Source: Slackia sp. (GTDB lineage: Bacteria > Actinomycetota > Coriobacteriia > Anaerosomatales > Anaerosomataceae). Taken from it: a stretch of DNA of 64,000 nucleotides. Of the stretch, positions 1-9,081 are shown piece after piece. The notes below the pieces were generated by a model. The model had not been told where the DNA came from. It worked only from the letters and a program-made list of their open reading frames with translations, and did no database searches. The stretch lies in assembly GCA_020725885.1 (NCBI GenBank), contig DYEA01000011.1:34570-98569 (forward strand), written 5' to 3'. The translations under genes were made by a program, and so were the position numbers. How positions within the stretch are numbered: the first letter of the stretch is position 1; the number at the start of each line of letters is the position of its first letter.

Positions 1-1221
1 GGCGGCGGCAGCCGTCTCCTCTGCAGAAGCGGCATTCTCCTCTACGACCGCTGCGATGTCGTGCATCGCCTTGTCCACCTCGACGGTGCGCCGCGCCTGG
101 TCTGCCATCGCGGCGGCGATCTCCTCGGCCAGCGTGGCCGTCTTCGTCACCGCCTCCGTGATGCTGCGCAACGCCTCGCCCGTGCGTCCGACGACCTCGC
201 TGCCAACGAGCACCTCGCTCGCACCGAGCTCCATGTACTTCAGCGCCTTGGCCGTCTCCGCCTGAACGTCCTTGATGAGCTCGCCGATCTGCTCGGCAGC
301 CTTGCCGGAGCCTTCGGCGAGCTTCCGGACCTCTTCAGCGACGACCGAGAATCCGCGCCCGGACTCGCCCGCACGGGCGGCCTCGATCGCAGCGTTGAGC
401 GAGAGCAGGTTCGTCTGGTCCGCGATCGACGTGATCACGTCCACGATCTGCCCGATCTGCTCCGAGCGCTTGCCGAGCATCTCCACCGACTCGGCGAGCG
501 TCTCGATGGCCTTTCGGACATCGTTGATCTTCTCGATCGCCTCGGTGGTGGCCTGCTCGCCCTGGAGGGCGGCCTTGGCGGCCTCCTCGCTCGTCTTGCT
601 CGCCTCTTCCGCGCGCCGCGCCACCGCGTTCACCGTGTCGGTGATCGACTCCATCGCCGAGGTCGTCTCCTCGACCTTGCGGGACTGCAGCTCCGCGCCG
701 TGCGCAATCTGCTGCACCGACGACGAGATCTCCATCGACGACGAGTTGATCTCTTGCGACGACGCCGACAACTGGGTTGCAGCGTTGGTCACCTGCTCCG
801 AGGAGCGGCGGACGCCAGCGGCGATCTCGCCGAGCGACTCGATGAGGTGGTTGCAGTCCTCGACGAGCGTCCCGATCTCGTCGTCATGAAGCTTGTGGGC
901 GCGTACGGTGAGGTCTCCGTCCGCGGCCTTGGCCATGACCCCGCCGAGGTCGTGCAGCGGATCGAGGATGCGGCTTCGGAACGCACGCCACCAGGCGAAC
1001 TGGCCCGGAACAGCGCACAGCAGCATGGCGATAGCCCCGAAGACCGCCGTGTAGAAGAGCTTCTCGCCGTGGATGCCAAGCACCACCACGGCGAAGAAGC
1101 CAGTGATGGTCAAGCCGATGGCGACCGCTGGACCGATCGTGGCCCAGGTCCACAGAGAGAACGTGAGCAGCAGTCCCTTGCGAGCGTTCGAACCCGGCTG
1201 GAACGTGCCCTCTCGTGCCAT
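1..1221 (-). CDS. Methyl-accepting chemotaxis protein (C-terminus outside window)
   Basis: Transmembrane chemoreceptor that would signal to CheA/CheW. The ATG at 1221 follows a GAGGAGGGG ribosome site. Two hydrophobic segments lie at about residues 16-47 and 56-75 with almost no periplasmic loop, so this is probably a cytoplasmic or membrane-state sensor. A HAMP-like stretch follows (about 80-130), then a long helical signalling domain. The conserved hairpin tip is visible near residue 270 ([20 protein letters not shown]) with the following [13 protein letters not shown]. The frame is still open at base 1, so the C-terminal end and any CheR-binding tail cannot be seen. cheR lies directly upstream on the same strand, which suggests a shared adaptation unit. 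The ligand is unknown. Confidence 0.93.
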   Translation of the reverse strand, partial: MAREGTFQPGSNARKGLLLTFSLWTWATIGPAVAIGLTITGFFAVVVLGIHGEKLFYTAVFGAIAMLLCAVPGQFAWWRAFRSRILDPLHDLGGVMAKAADGDLTVRAHKLHDDEIGTLVEDCNHLIESLGEIAAGVRRSSEQVTNAATQLSASSQEINSSSMEISSSVQQIAHGAELQSRKVEETTSAMESITDTVNAVARRAEEASKTSEEAAKAALQGEQATTEAIEKINDVRKAIETLAESVEMLGKRSEQIGQIVDVITSIADQTNLLSLNAAIEAARAGESGRGFSVVAEEVRKLAEGSGKAAEQIGELIKDVQAETAKALKYMELGASEVLVGSEVVGRTGEALRSITEAVTKTATLAEEIAAAMADQARRTVEVDKAMHDIAAVVEENAASAEETAAAA

Positions 1222-1292
1222 GTACGACCCCTCCTCGGAACAACCGTTCGCCCTCGCGCTCCTAGCATACTACACGCCGCCCACCGACCGTC

Positions 1293-2138
1293 TCAGGGGT
1301 GAGAGGGCGGCTTGCGGTAGATCCGCTCCCGCCCGTTGACGAGCTCGAACTTCGGAGCGCTCGTCGGCGGGATGCGCTCGCTCCTCCCTAAGACCAAGTA
1401 GCCGCCTCTCGCGAGAGCCGACCAGAACACACCCAGCAACCTGTCTTGCTCCTGCCGGTTGAAGTAGATGAACACGTTGCGGCAGAAGACGACGTCCACG
1501 ACGTGTATCGGCGTATCCGTGAACAAGTTGAGCCGTTGGAACCTGCACACGCGCGTGACTTCCGGCCTGATGACGAACGTCTCGCCCCGCTCCTCGACGA
1601 AACGCCTCCTGTCCGCAGGGGGGATGTGCGCGAGCTGCTCGGACGGGTACTCGGCGCGACGCGCGACCTCGAGCGCCTTCGAGTCGATGTCTGTGCCGAG
1701 GACCGACAGCAGGAAATGCGAGCCCGCCTCTCCTATACCGGCGAGGAACGACATGGCGATCGAGTACGCCTCCTGGCCCGTGGAGCAGCCAGCCGACCAC
1801 ACACGGATCATCCGCTGGTGCCTGCGCCGCTTGTCCTCCAGCAAGCGCGGGATGATCTGTGAGCGGAAGACCTCGAAGACGCTCGCGTCGCGGAAGAACT
1901 GCGTCACGTTGATGGTGAGCGCGTCGATGAGCTTCGCGTACTCCTCCGGGTGTTCGTCGATGTACGCCGCGTACTGTCGGTAGCTGTGAAGACCGAGCGC
2001 GTTCAAGCGCGAGGCGAGCCTCCTTTCGACGTACCGTGCGCGATACTGCGCGAGGTCAAGGCCGCGCTCGTCGCGGATCTTCGCGATGATGCGATCGAGG
2101 TTGCCGCGGTAGACCGTCTCGGTCGCGTGGGATTCCAT
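1293..2138 (-). CDS. cheR: CheR-type protein-glutamate O-methyltransferase
   Basis: Methylates receptor glutamates with S-adenosylmethionine during chemotactic adaptation. The protein is 281 residues, the usual CheR length. It has an N-terminal helical domain (about 1-80), then the Rossmann methyltransferase domain with the SAM-binding motif WSAGCSTGQEAYSIAM and the family signature DVVFCRNVFIYF near residue 225. The start is the ATG at 2138 behind GGGAGGCG; the frame stays open further upstream but without coding character. It lies immediately upstream of the chemoreceptor gene and is probably co-transcribed. No cheB, cheA or cheW is visible here. Confidence 0.95.
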   Translation of the reverse strand: MESHATETVYRGNLDRIIAKIRDERGLDLAQYRARYVERRLASRLNALGLHSYRQYAAYIDEHPEEYAKLIDALTINVTQFFRDASVFEVFRSQIIPRLLEDKRRRHQRMIRVWSAGCSTGQEAYSIAMSFLAGIGEAGSHFLLSVLGTDIDSKALEVARRAEYPSEQLAHIPPADRRRFVEERGETFVIRPEVTRVCRFQRLNLFTDTPIHVVDVVFCRNVFIYFNRQEQDRLLGVFWSALARGGYLVLGRSERIPPTSAPKFELVNGRERIYRKPPSHP

Positions 2139-2213
2139 CCGCCTCCCGCCTGCTCCTTCCAGCGCCTCCATTGTAGAATACGCCCTGACCGCTTCCTCCG
2201 GACAGGAGGGCCG

Positions 2214-3251
2214 TTGCATCGGATGCCCCGACATATCCGCGTGCTCGCGTGCCTCGGCGCCCTCGTCGCGTTCGTGCTGAGCGCAGGCGCGGCAGCAGCC
2301 GTCGCGCAGGATTTCGCGACGCGGGACGTGCTGCCCCCCGGGTCGGCCGCGGGAGGCGCGGAATTGAGCGGCGCCCGCTCGCATGAGGCGCGTGAAGCCC
2401 TGCGCTCCGGCCTGCTCGATCCGCTCGACGAGCCCGTCACCGTCGTAGCCGGCACCCAGACGGCCGACGTGAGACCCGCCGACTTCGTGCAGGTCGACAT
2501 CGACCGCATGCTGGCTTCGCTCTCGCAGGCCAAGAGCGAAGCCCGCCTTGGCCGGCGTCTCGTGGCCAGGCTGACCCGGGAGCCCTACGGCAGGCGTCTG
2601 CCAGCCCAGACGCGCGTCGACCGGACGGCCCTCGACGCGTGGGTCGCCGAGTTCGCCGCGCGCGTCGGCGCTCCCGCAGTCGACGCCACACTCGTCGTGC
2701 AGGGCCGCAAGCTCGTAGCGGTGCCTGAGCGACCCGGCCTGTCGATCGATGCACGCCGCGCCGCCGACGCTCTCGCCATAGCGCTGGCGAGCGGCAAGAC
2801 CCGCGTCGAGCTTCCTATAGAGCGCATCGAGCCGCGCGTGACGACCGACGACCTCGGCACGGCCATCCTCGTGCGTCGCGCTGACCGGCGGCTGTTCCTG
2901 TACGAGGACGGGCGCCTCGTGAAGGTCTACCGGGTCGCCGTGGGCGCGCCCGGATACCCGACCCCGCGGGGACATTGGCAGATCGTACGCAAGCGCTACA
3001 TGCCGACGTGGGGCAACCCGGGATCGGATTGGGCTAAGGACATGCCGCGCTTCATCCCGCCGGGACCTAACAACCCCCTTGGCACGCGCGCGCTCGACCT
3101 CGACGCCCCGGGCATCCGCATCCACGGCACGAACAAGGACTACTCGATCGGCACGGCCGCCTCGCACGGGTGCATGCGCATGCACCGGTGGGACATCGAA
3201 GACCTCTACGACCGCGTCGCCGTAGGAACGCCGGTGTTCATCATCGACTGA
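2214..3251 (+). CDS. L,D-transpeptidase (YkuD domain), exported
   Basis: Probable cell-wall L,D-transpeptidase that forms 3-3 peptidoglycan cross-links or anchors proteins. An N-terminal signal/anchor helix (LACLGALVAFVLSAGAAAAV) is followed by a putative peptidoglycan-binding-like region (about 90-200). The C-terminal YkuD catalytic domain has HGT followed by the cysteine motif SHGCMRM, which supplies the catalytic His and Cys. A TTG at 2214 sits five bases after AGGAGG; an in-frame ATG at 2223 is the alternative, with poor spacing. A TAGAAT -10-like box is at 2174-2179. Its end overlaps the convergent DUF3343 gene by 11 bases. Confidence 0.9.
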   Translation: MHRMPRHIRVLACLGALVAFVLSAGAAAAVAQDFATRDVLPPGSAAGGAELSGARSHEAREALRSGLLDPLDEPVTVVAGTQTADVRPADFVQVDIDRMLASLSQAKSEARLGRRLVARLTREPYGRRLPAQTRVDRTALDAWVAEFAARVGAPAVDATLVVQGRKLVAVPERPGLSIDARRAADALAIALASGKTRVELPIERIEPRVTTDDLGTAILVRRADRRLFLYEDGRLVKVYRVAVGAPGYPTPRGHWQIVRKRYMPTWGNPGSDWAKDMPRFIPPGPNNPLGTRALDLDAPGIRIHGTNKDYSIGTAASHGCMRMHRWDIEDLYDRVAVGTPVFIID

Positions 3252-3492
3252 GGCCGTGCGGAGCCCGGTCCTCGATCTCGACCCGCCTCGTCCACCTGAT
3301 GCCGGCCGCAACCAGCGCACGCTCGACCCGTTCGGCATCCGCGAGCGGCGCGCGGATCGCGATGCCGCACAACGCCCCGAGCGTCTTCGGCGTCGGCACC
3401 GCGACGACGGGAACGGCGGCCTCCAGGAGGGCTCGCTCCGCTGCGAGGGCGTCGTGCGTGGTCTCGAACCCGAAGACCGTGAATCGCGCCAT
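3241..3492 (-). CDS. DUF3343 / putative Se/S carrier-like protein
   Basis: A 83-residue protein of the DUF3343 family (Pfam 'putative Se/S carrier protein-like'), recognised from the start ARFTVFGFETTHDALAAE and the CG pair in LGALCGIAI. Such proteins recur in bacteria that use selenium and often sit beside cysteine-desulfurase-like enzymes; the chemistry is not firmly established. Its ATG overlaps the stop codon of the upstream desulfurase-like gene (TGATG), so the two are translationally coupled. It is the last gene of the Mo/W-cofactor unit. A role in carrying sulfur or selenium for the molybdoenzyme pathway is inference. Confidence 0.75.
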   Translation of the reverse strand: MARFTVFGFETTHDALAAERALLEAAVPVVAVPTPKTLGALCGIAIRAPLADAERVERALVAAGIRWTRRVEIEDRAPHGLSR

Positions 3493-4646
3493 CACGCCAG
3501 GCACACCTCGCGCACCGCTTCCACTGCGGCGTCCACGTCGGCCTCTGTCACGCCGCGCCCGACGCTGAACCGCACCGCACCGGTCTCCGCGGTGCCCATA
3601 GCCGCATGCGCCGCAGGCGCGCAGTGCAGGCCTGCGCGCACGGCGACGCCGTACCGGGAATCGAGCTCGTAGGCGAGCCGGTCTGGCTCGACCTCCTCGT
3701 GCACGACGCTCACCACGGGAGCGCGCTCCTCGCCGAGGACCGGGCCGAGCACCCGCATCCCCGGAATCGCTGCAAGGCCCTCAAGCAGGCGGCGAGCGAT
3801 CCGCTGCTCCTGCTCGAAGAGCTCGTCGGCTTCGCGGCCGAGCACGGCGACCCCGGCGGCAAGGCCCGCGATGGCAGGGACGGGCGGCGTGCCCGCCTCG
3901 TAGCGGTCAGGCCGGACCACGGGCATCGAGAGCGCGCCCGAGTCCCCGCCGCTTCCGCCTTGCACGAGCTCGCGCACCTCGAGGCCGGGAGACAGGTACA
4001 CGACCCCGATCCCTTGCGGGCCGAGAAGACCCTTGTGCCCGGAGGCGACGTACGCGTCGGCGCCAAGCTCGGCGAGGTCCACCTTCAGATGCCCTGCCGC
4101 TTGGGCGCCGTCAGCGACGAGGACCGCCCCGTGCTCGTGCGCGATGTCCGCGAGGTCCGCGACCGGCTGGATGGCGCCGGTCACGTTCGACGCGTGCTGG
4201 CAGACCACGGCCCGCGTCGGAGCCTCCGCCACGAGCTCCTCCGCGGCGTCCAGGTCCACCCGCCCGGCCTCGTCGACCGGCATCTGCACGACCTCGACGC
4301 CGCTCGCTGCAAGCGCTGCCAGCGGCCGAGCGACGGCGTTGTGCTCGACGCTCGACACTACCACGCGGTCGCCAGGAGCAAGCAGGCCCTTCAGCACCAT
4401 GTTCAAGCCGAACGTGCAGCCCGGGACGAACAGCAGGTCACGCGGGTCGCGCACGCCGAGGAACGCCGCGACCGTGCTGCGGGCCTCGAGCACGAGCCGC
4501 GCCGCCTCGAGCGCGAGCCGGTGCGCGCTGCGGTGCGGATTGCCGCCCGCCGGGCCGAGCGCGCGCGCCATCGCATCGAGGACCTCGGGCGGCTTCGGCC
4601 ACGAGGTGGCGGCGTGATCCAGGTAGATGATGCCGTCGTGAGCCAT
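3492..4646 (-). CDS. Cysteine desulfurase-like class V aminotransferase (TIGR01977-like)
   Basis: PLP enzyme of 384 residues in the SufS/CsdB-related subgroup. The PLP-binding lysine is in SGHKGLLGPQG (near residue 200), VADGAQAAGH is the PLP-contact region, and the sulfur-accepting cysteine is in AGLHCAP (near residue 345). It would mobilise sulfur, or selenium, from cysteine or selenocysteine. It lies 3 bases after mog and is coupled to the DUF3343 gene, a pairing also known from other selenium-using anaerobes. A contribution to sulfuration of molybdenum enzymes or to selenium delivery is inferred from context. A general Fe-S role is less likely because no suf genes are nearby. Confidence 0.88.
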   Translation of the reverse strand: MAHDGIIYLDHAATSWPKPPEVLDAMARALGPAGGNPHRSAHRLALEAARLVLEARSTVAAFLGVRDPRDLLFVPGCTFGLNMVLKGLLAPGDRVVVSSVEHNAVARPLAALAASGVEVVQMPVDEAGRVDLDAAEELVAEAPTRAVVCQHASNVTGAIQPVADLADIAHEHGAVLVADGAQAAGHLKVDLAELGADAYVASGHKGLLGPQGIGVVYLSPGLEVRELVQGGSGGDSGALSMPVVRPDRYEAGTPPVPAIAGLAAGVAVLGREADELFEQEQRIARRLLEGLAAIPGMRVLGPVLGEERAPVVSVVHEEVEPDRLAYELDSRYGVAVRAGLHCAPAAHAAMGTAETGAVRFSVGRGVTEADVDAAVEAVREVCLA

Positions 4647-4649
4647 GCG

Positions 4650-5129
4650 TCAGGAATGCCCCTCGCCTGCCATCATCTCCACCGCGTGCTCCAATTGGTC
4701 GGCGACGATCGCGAACGCCTCGCGCGCGCCTTTCTCGCTGCCCGGGAGATTGACGATGAGCGTGCTCCCGCGCTGCGCGGCGACGCCCCGCGACAGCATC
4801 GCTCGCCGGGTGGAAGCCATGCTCTCTGCCCGGATCGCCTCCGCGATGCCCGGCACCTCCCGGTCGGCCAGCGACATCGTCACTTCCGGGCAGACGTCGC
4901 GCGGCCCGAGCCCCGTCCCGCCGGTCGACAGCAGGACGTCGACCTGGTCGACGTCGCACATCTCCGTGATGGCGAGCGCGATCGCCTCGGCGTCGTCGGG
5001 CACGACGTGGTAGGCCGCCACCATCCAGCCGCGCGCTTCCACCAGGTCGATGAGCGCCTTGCCGGCGGTGTCTTCCGCCTCGCCCCGTGAACGCGTGTCA
5101 GAGCACGTGAGCACACCGATCCTCAGCAT
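4650..5129 (-). CDS. mog: MogA/MoaB-type molybdopterin adenylyltransferase
   Basis: Adenylates molybdopterin before metal insertion by MoeA. The protein is 159 residues, matching the stand-alone MogA/MoaB family. The nucleotide-binding signature STGGTGLGPRDVCPE lies at about residues 69-83, and the C-terminal NLPGSEKGA loop is present. It starts directly against the stop of the MOSC gene and is followed three bases later by the desulfurase-like gene. MogA and MoaB cannot be distinguished reliably from the sequence alone. Confidence 0.93.
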   Translation of the reverse strand: MLRIGVLTCSDTRSRGEAEDTAGKALIDLVEARGWMVAAYHVVPDDAEAIALAITEMCDVDQVDVLLSTGGTGLGPRDVCPEVTMSLADREVPGIAEAIRAESMASTRRAMLSRGVAAQRGSTLIVNLPGSEKGAREAFAIVADQLEHAVEMMAGEGHS

Positions 5130-5603
5130 CTATGCCTCCCCGAGCCGCTCGACCTCGATAGCGTCGCCCACGCGTACCGTACCACCGCGCCGCACGACGG
5201 CGAAGATGCCTTCGCGCGGCATCACGCAGTCGCCCGCCTGGTAGTAGATGGCGCACTTCGTGTGGCAGACCTTGCCGATCTGGCTCACCGCGAGAACCGC
5301 CTCGTCCCCGACGCGAAGCACCGTCCCCACCGGCAGCGCCACCAGATCGATGCCTTCCGTCGTGATGTTCTCGGCGAAGTCGCCCGCATCGACGTCGAGC
5401 CCCTTCGCACGCATGGAGTCGATCGACTCGCGGGCGAGCAGGCTCACCTGCCGGTGCCAGTCGCCGGCGTGCGCATCCCCCTCGAAGCCGCGCCCTTCGA
5501 CGAGCACGCCTTCTACGCCCCGCGTCTTGCGGACGGTCTTGCGCTCCGAGAGGTTGACGGACACGACTCTGCCTTGCGGCAGCCCTGCGGCCGGCTCGTT
5601 CAC
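5130..5603 (-). CDS. MOSC-domain protein
   Basis: A 157-residue single-domain MOSC protein, a family that binds sulfurated molybdenum cofactor and carries sulfur to Mo/W enzymes. Its GTG start at 5603 overlaps the moaC stop (GTGA) behind GAGAGGAG. Recognisable pieces are [20 protein letters not shown] and the cysteine-containing [13 protein letters not shown] with the Cys pair near residue 110. In many anaerobes a small MOSC protein sits between moaC and mog as here, sometimes fused to them. The exact client enzyme is unknown. Confidence 0.9.
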   Translation of the reverse strand: MNEPAAGLPQGRVVSVNLSERKTVRKTRGVEGVLVEGRGFEGDAHAGDWHRQVSLLARESIDSMRAKGLDVDAGDFAENITTEGIDLVALPVGTVLRVGDEAVLAVSQIGKVCHTKCAIYYQAGDCVMPREGIFAVVRRGGTVRVGDAIEVERLGEA

Positions 5604-6085
5604 TCCGACTCCTCTCGCACGAAGCGGCCCGAGGCGCCGCCTTCCTTCTCCAGCAGCATCACGTCGGTGATGACCATGCTGCGGTCGACCGCCTTGCACA
5701 TGTCGTAGATCGTAAGCCCGGCGACCGCCGCTGCCGTGAGCGCTTCCATCTCGACCCCCGTCTTGCCGTCCGTCTCGGCGGTGGCGGTGATCACGATGGC
5801 GGAGTACTCCGGCTCCAGATCGACCGCGACGTGCGTGAGCGGGAGCGGGTGGCACATCGGGATCAGCGCGGCAGTCTGCTTGGCGGCCATGACGCCCGCG
5901 ATGCGCGCAGCGGCAAGCACGTCCCCCTTCGGTGCGGTGCCGCCGACGATCATCTCCAGCGTGGACGGTTCCATCAGCACTTTCGCACGCGCCACCGCCC
6001 TGCGGTGCGTGACCGGCTTGCCGGACACGTCCACCATGCGGGCGGCTCCGCGTTCGTCGACGTGCGTGAGCTTCTTCTCGTCCAT
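5600..6085 (-). CDS. moaC: Cyclic pyranopterin monophosphate synthase
   Basis: Acts with MoaA to turn GTP into cyclic pyranopterin monophosphate, the first step of molybdenum cofactor synthesis. The 161-residue length is typical. Conserved pieces are [17 protein letters not shown], the active-site stretch [12 protein letters not shown] (near residue 75) and the C-terminal [21 protein letters not shown], with the catalytic KAVDRSM lysine. The ATG at 6085 follows GGAGGG, which overlaps the moaA stop. It is coupled to the MOSC gene. Confidence 0.96.
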   Translation of the reverse strand: MDEKKLTHVDERGAARMVDVSGKPVTHRRAVARAKVLMEPSTLEMIVGGTAPKGDVLAAARIAGVMAAKQTAALIPMCHPLPLTHVAVDLEPEYSAIVITATAETDGKTGVEMEALTAAAVAGLTIYDMCKAVDRSMVITDVMLLEKEGGASGRFVREESE

Positions 6086-6086
6086 C

Positions 6087-7112
6087 TCACCCTCCGATCT
6101 GCGACATGCGCCGCACCGTGCCGACGCGCATGTTGTGGCTTTGCGGTTTCGCGGCAAGCGCCCGCTCGATGAGCGCCCGCACCTCGTCGTCGCTCCCGCC
6201 CCGCAACACCGCTCGCGCGTCGAGCTCGTCGTCGCTGAACAGGCAGGTGCGCAGCCGGCCGTCGGCCGTGAGGCGAAGCCGGTTGCACTCGCCGCAGAAG
6301 TGGTGCGAGAGAGGCGAGATGACGCCGAGCGTGCCGAGCGCCCCCTCGAAGCGGTAGTACCGCGCAGGTCCCCACCCGCCAGGCGCGTCGTCGCGCGCAA
6401 CGGGGACGAGCTCGCCCAAGCCGGCCGCCGCGCCTTCGGCCGCCAGTCGCGCGAGGATCTCGTCCGAGGGCACCTCGTCCTCGGCGGTCCACCCCTCGGC
6501 CTCTCCACCGCCGCACACCGTTCCGTCGTCTGCGCCGCCCACCGGCATGTACTCGATGAAGCGCACGTGGATCGGCCGTTCGAAGGTCATGCGCGCGAAT
6601 CCGAGCAGGTCTTGCTGCAAGCGCCTGACCACAACCACGTTGACCTTCACGGGATCCATGCCGGCCGCGAACGCGGCGTCGAGTCCCGCGAGGACGTCGG
6701 CGAGCCGGCCGCCGCGCGTGATGCGCGCGAAGACATCGGGGTTGAGCGTGTCGAGCGAGATGTTGACGCGCTTGAGGCCAGCGTCGGCCAGCTCGTGCGC
6801 ATAGCGCGCGAGCAGCGTGCCGTTGGTGGTGAGCGCGATCGCCTCGATGCCCGTGACTGCGAGCAGCCGGCGCACGTGGCCGACCAGCCCCCGCCGCACC
6901 AGCGGCTCGCCGCCGGTGAGCCGGATCTTCGAGATGCCTTGCTCGGCGGCGATCGCCGCGAAGCGCTCGATCTCCTCGTAGGTGAGCAGCTCCTCATGCG
7001 GCTTCCAGGCGACGCCGTCTTTCGGCATGCAGTACACGCACCGCAGGTTGCACCGGTCCGTCACGCTGATGCGCAGGTAGTCGATGCGCCTGCCGAACGC
7101 GTCAGTCGCCAT
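6087..7112 (-). CDS. moaA: GTP 3',8-cyclase, radical SAM
   Basis: Radical-SAM enzyme opening molybdopterin synthesis. The protein is 341 residues. The N-terminal cluster motif is CNLRCVYC (Cys 22/26/29 region), followed by the SAM motif [12 protein letters not shown]. The C-terminal substrate-binding cluster has [11 protein letters not shown] with a further downstream Cys. The protein ends in GG, as required for the MoaA tail that enters the active site. The start is overlapped by 11 bases by the end of mobB. A moaD/moaE pair for the next step is absent from the window and must lie elsewhere. Confidence 0.96.
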   Translation of the reverse strand: MATDAFGRRIDYLRISVTDRCNLRCVYCMPKDGVAWKPHEELLTYEEIERFAAIAAEQGISKIRLTGGEPLVRRGLVGHVRRLLAVTGIEAIALTTNGTLLARYAHELADAGLKRVNISLDTLNPDVFARITRGGRLADVLAGLDAAFAAGMDPVKVNVVVVRRLQQDLLGFARMTFERPIHVRFIEYMPVGGADDGTVCGGGEAEGWTAEDEVPSDEILARLAAEGAAAGLGELVPVARDDAPGGWGPARYYRFEGALGTLGVISPLSHHFCGECNRLRLTADGRLRTCLFSDDELDARAVLRGGSDDEVRALIERALAAKPQSHNMRVGTVRRMSQIGG

Positions 7113-7632
7113 GCCGGGCTCCTCGCAAGAACTCGCGCTCGACGAAGTCGGCGACGCCGCGGTGGTCGTCGAGCGCGAACCGGGGCACGCCCGGCGCCTC
7201 GATGCCCTCGTCGTCGGTGACGAGCGCGACGATCTCGGACGGATCGCTGATGAGCTCGCGAGAGCGGGCACGCCGCACGACCTCGATGCGGACACGCGCC
7301 GAGCGCTTGAAGCCTTCGGTGAGCAGGATGTCGCAGCCGACACGCGCAGCTTCAGCAGCGATCTCGTCGAGAGTGAGCTCGCGCTCGACGCGCCGCATCA
7401 CCACGAACTGAGCCGGCGAGGACACCATCACCATCCGGGCCCCCGCCCGAGCGTGCCGCCACGAGTCCTTGCCCGCGACGTCCAGGTCGACCTCGTGCGC
7501 GTGATGCTTGCACGTAGCGACCGCGTAGCCGCGCGCCACGAGCTCGGCCACGACTCCTTCGAGCAGCGTCGTCTTGCCCGCATCGCTCTTCCCGACGACC
7601 GACACGACGGGTATGCCGTGCGCGCCGCTCAC
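7102..7632 (-). CDS. mobB: Molybdopterin-guanine dinucleotide biosynthesis adaptor, GTP-binding
   Basis: A 176-residue P-loop protein with GKSDAGKTT at residues 14-22 and the family motif CKHHAHEVDLDVAGKDSWRH (about 41-60). MobB assists MobA in adding GMP to the cofactor to form the MGD used by formate dehydrogenases and related enzymes. It starts with GTG at 7632, two bases after the small Cys-tailed gene ends, and overlaps moaA by 11 bases. Its presence with the MobA domain suggests that the cell makes bis-MGD enzymes. Confidence 0.93.
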   Translation of the reverse strand: MSGAHGIPVVSVVGKSDAGKTTLLEGVVAELVARGYAVATCKHHAHEVDLDVAGKDSWRHARAGARMVMVSSPAQFVVMRRVERELTLDEIAAEAARVGCDILLTEGFKRSARVRIEVVRRARSRELISDPSEIVALVTDDEGIEAPGVPRFALDDHRGVADFVEREFLRGARHGD

Positions 7633-7633
7633 C

Positions 7634-7855
7634 TCAGAAGCACCCGAGGTCGCAGTTCTTCACCTTCACGCCCGCGATGTCGGCCGCGGCGCCTGCCACC
7701 TTGTACGGCACGCCGAAGTCCTCGGCGAGCTTGCGCAGCACCGGGCAGGTGATGCTGCCCTCAGCGCCTTTCTCGCGCACCGCCGCTTCCAGCTCCGGCG
7801 TCACTTGGTTGGCCCACTTGGGGTCGACCTGCTTGGTCTGTCCGCTCGTGCTCAT
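7634..7855 (-). CDS. Small conserved-looking protein with CxxGCF tail
   Basis: A 73-residue protein that I do not recognise with certainty. The N-terminal half is charged; the middle (CPVLRKLAEDFGVPYKVAGA) looks like a helix-turn-helix-type fold. The last residues are NCDLGCF, two cysteines at the very C-terminus. Its ATG overlaps the moeA stop (ATGA) and mobB follows after one base, so it is locked into cofactor synthesis. I recall similar short proteins ending in a CQLGCF-like tail beside molybdoenzyme genes in anaerobes, but that is memory, not a search. Possible roles are metal or sulfur handling or a small regulator. Confidence 0.8.
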   Translation of the reverse strand: MSTSGQTKQVDPKWANQVTPELEAAVREKGAEGSITCPVLRKLAEDFGVPYKVAGAAADIAGVKVKNCDLGCF

Positions 7856-9081
7856 GGCGTCCCTTCTTCCATGTCGAGACGTATGCATTCCACGACGCTC
7901 CCGGCCGCGAAATGCGACTCTCCTTCCGGCAGCACCAGAAGCGCGTTCGCGCGGTGCATCGAGGTGAGCATCGCCGAGGACTGCGCTCCCGAGAGCCGTG
8001 CGACGTACTCGCCTGAGCCGTCCCGTTCGACGCGCGCACGCAGGAAGTAGCGGCGGTCGGGCCTTTTCTTGACGTCGTGAGCGAGCGTCACCGGGTGGCG
8101 CGGGCGGTCGAGCGCCGTGTGACCGGCCATCTTGCGCAGCACCGGCCGCACGAAGAGCTCGAAACCCACCATCGTCGATGTCGGGTTGCCCGGAAGCCCG
8201 AAGAACGGCGTCGAGCCGATGCGGCCGTGGGTCTGCGGCGCGCCGGGCCGCATCGCGACCTTCCAGAAGTCCATCTCCCCCAAACGCTCGAGCACGCCTT
8301 TGACGACGTCGTAGTCGCCCATGCTCACGCCGCCTGTGGTGACCATGAGGTCGAACTCCGGCGCGCGAGCAAGCAGCGCCTCCGTGGAGGCGACGTCGTC
8401 GCGGGCCACGCCAAGCACGTGCGGCTCGGCGCCCGCAGCGAGCACCTGCGCGGAAAGCGAGTACGAGTTCGAGTTGCGGATCTTGCCCGGCCCGGGCTTC
8501 TGGGTGACGTCGACGAGCTCGTCGCCGGTGGCCACGATCGCGACGCGCGGCTTCCGGTAGACGAGCGGCTCCGCGCACCCGACCGAGGCGAGCAGGCCGA
8601 CGGCCGCTGGCCCGACGACCTCGCCCGCGCGCAGCACGACCTCGCCCGCGCGCACGTCCTCGCCCTTGCGGCGCACGTTCTCGCCGGGCTTGACGGCCGC
8701 CATGATGACCGCGACCGCCCCGCCGTCTTCCTCGCGCGTGCGCTCCACCATCACCACAGCGTCCGCACCTTCGGGGATCGGCGCGCCTGTCATGATCCTG
8801 GTCGCCTCGCCCGGGCCGACCGGCCGAGTCGGGAACACGCCCGCCGGCACGTGCTCGACCACCTTCAGGCGCACCGGCGCGTCTTCGCTGGCGCTGGCCA
8901 CGTCTGCAGCGCGCACCGCGTAGCCGTCCATGGCCGAGTTGTCGAACGGCGCCACGTCGATGTCGGACACCACGTCTTCGGCGAGCACCCGCCCGAGCGC
9001 CTCGACGAGCCCTACGCGCTCCGTCTTAAGCCGTCCGATGCCGGCGAGCACCCGCTCGCGCGCTTCCTCGACGCTGATCAT
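7852..9081 (-). CDS. moeA: Molybdopterin molybdenumtransferase
   Basis: Inserts molybdate (or tungstate) into adenylated molybdopterin. The protein is 409 residues with the usual domain order: N-terminal region with FDNSAMDGYAVR (near residue 47), the MoaB-like central domain with VTTGGVSMGDYD, and the conserved GLPGNPTSTMV (near residue 305), ending in a beta-barrel C-terminal domain. The ATG at 9081 overlaps the stop of the mobA-fdhD fusion (ATGA). A single copy is seen, although organisms using both Mo and W often carry two; a second copy could lie elsewhere. Confidence 0.95.
   Translation of the reverse strand: MISVEEARERVLAGIGRLKTERVGLVEALGRVLAEDVVSDIDVAPFDNSAMDGYAVRAADVASASEDAPVRLKVVEHVPAGVFPTRPVGPGEATRIMTGAPIPEGADAVVMVERTREEDGGAVAVIMAAVKPGENVRRKGEDVRAGEVVLRAGEVVGPAAVGLLASVGCAEPLVYRKPRVAIVATGDELVDVTQKPGPGKIRNSNSYSLSAQVLAAGAEPHVLGVARDDVASTEALLARAPEFDLMVTTGGVSMGDYDVVKGVLERLGEMDFWKVAMRPGAPQTHGRIGSTPFFGLPGNPTSTMVGFELFVRPVLRKMAGHTALDRPRHPVTLAHDVKKRPDRRYFLRARVERDGSGEYVARLSGAQSSAMLTSMHRANALLVLPEGESHFAAGSVVECIRLDMEEGTP

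Noticed and set aside
884..1243. Long open frames in other phases over the chemoreceptor and many other genes
   Set aside because: High G+C content leaves non-coding frames open; these lack ribosome sites and recognisable domains and overlap well-supported genes.
1293..3338. A single 681-residue protein extending CheR upstream
   Set aside because: The extra N-terminal part is the antisense of the L,D-transpeptidase gene and has no coding character; CheR starts at 2138 with a good ribosome site.
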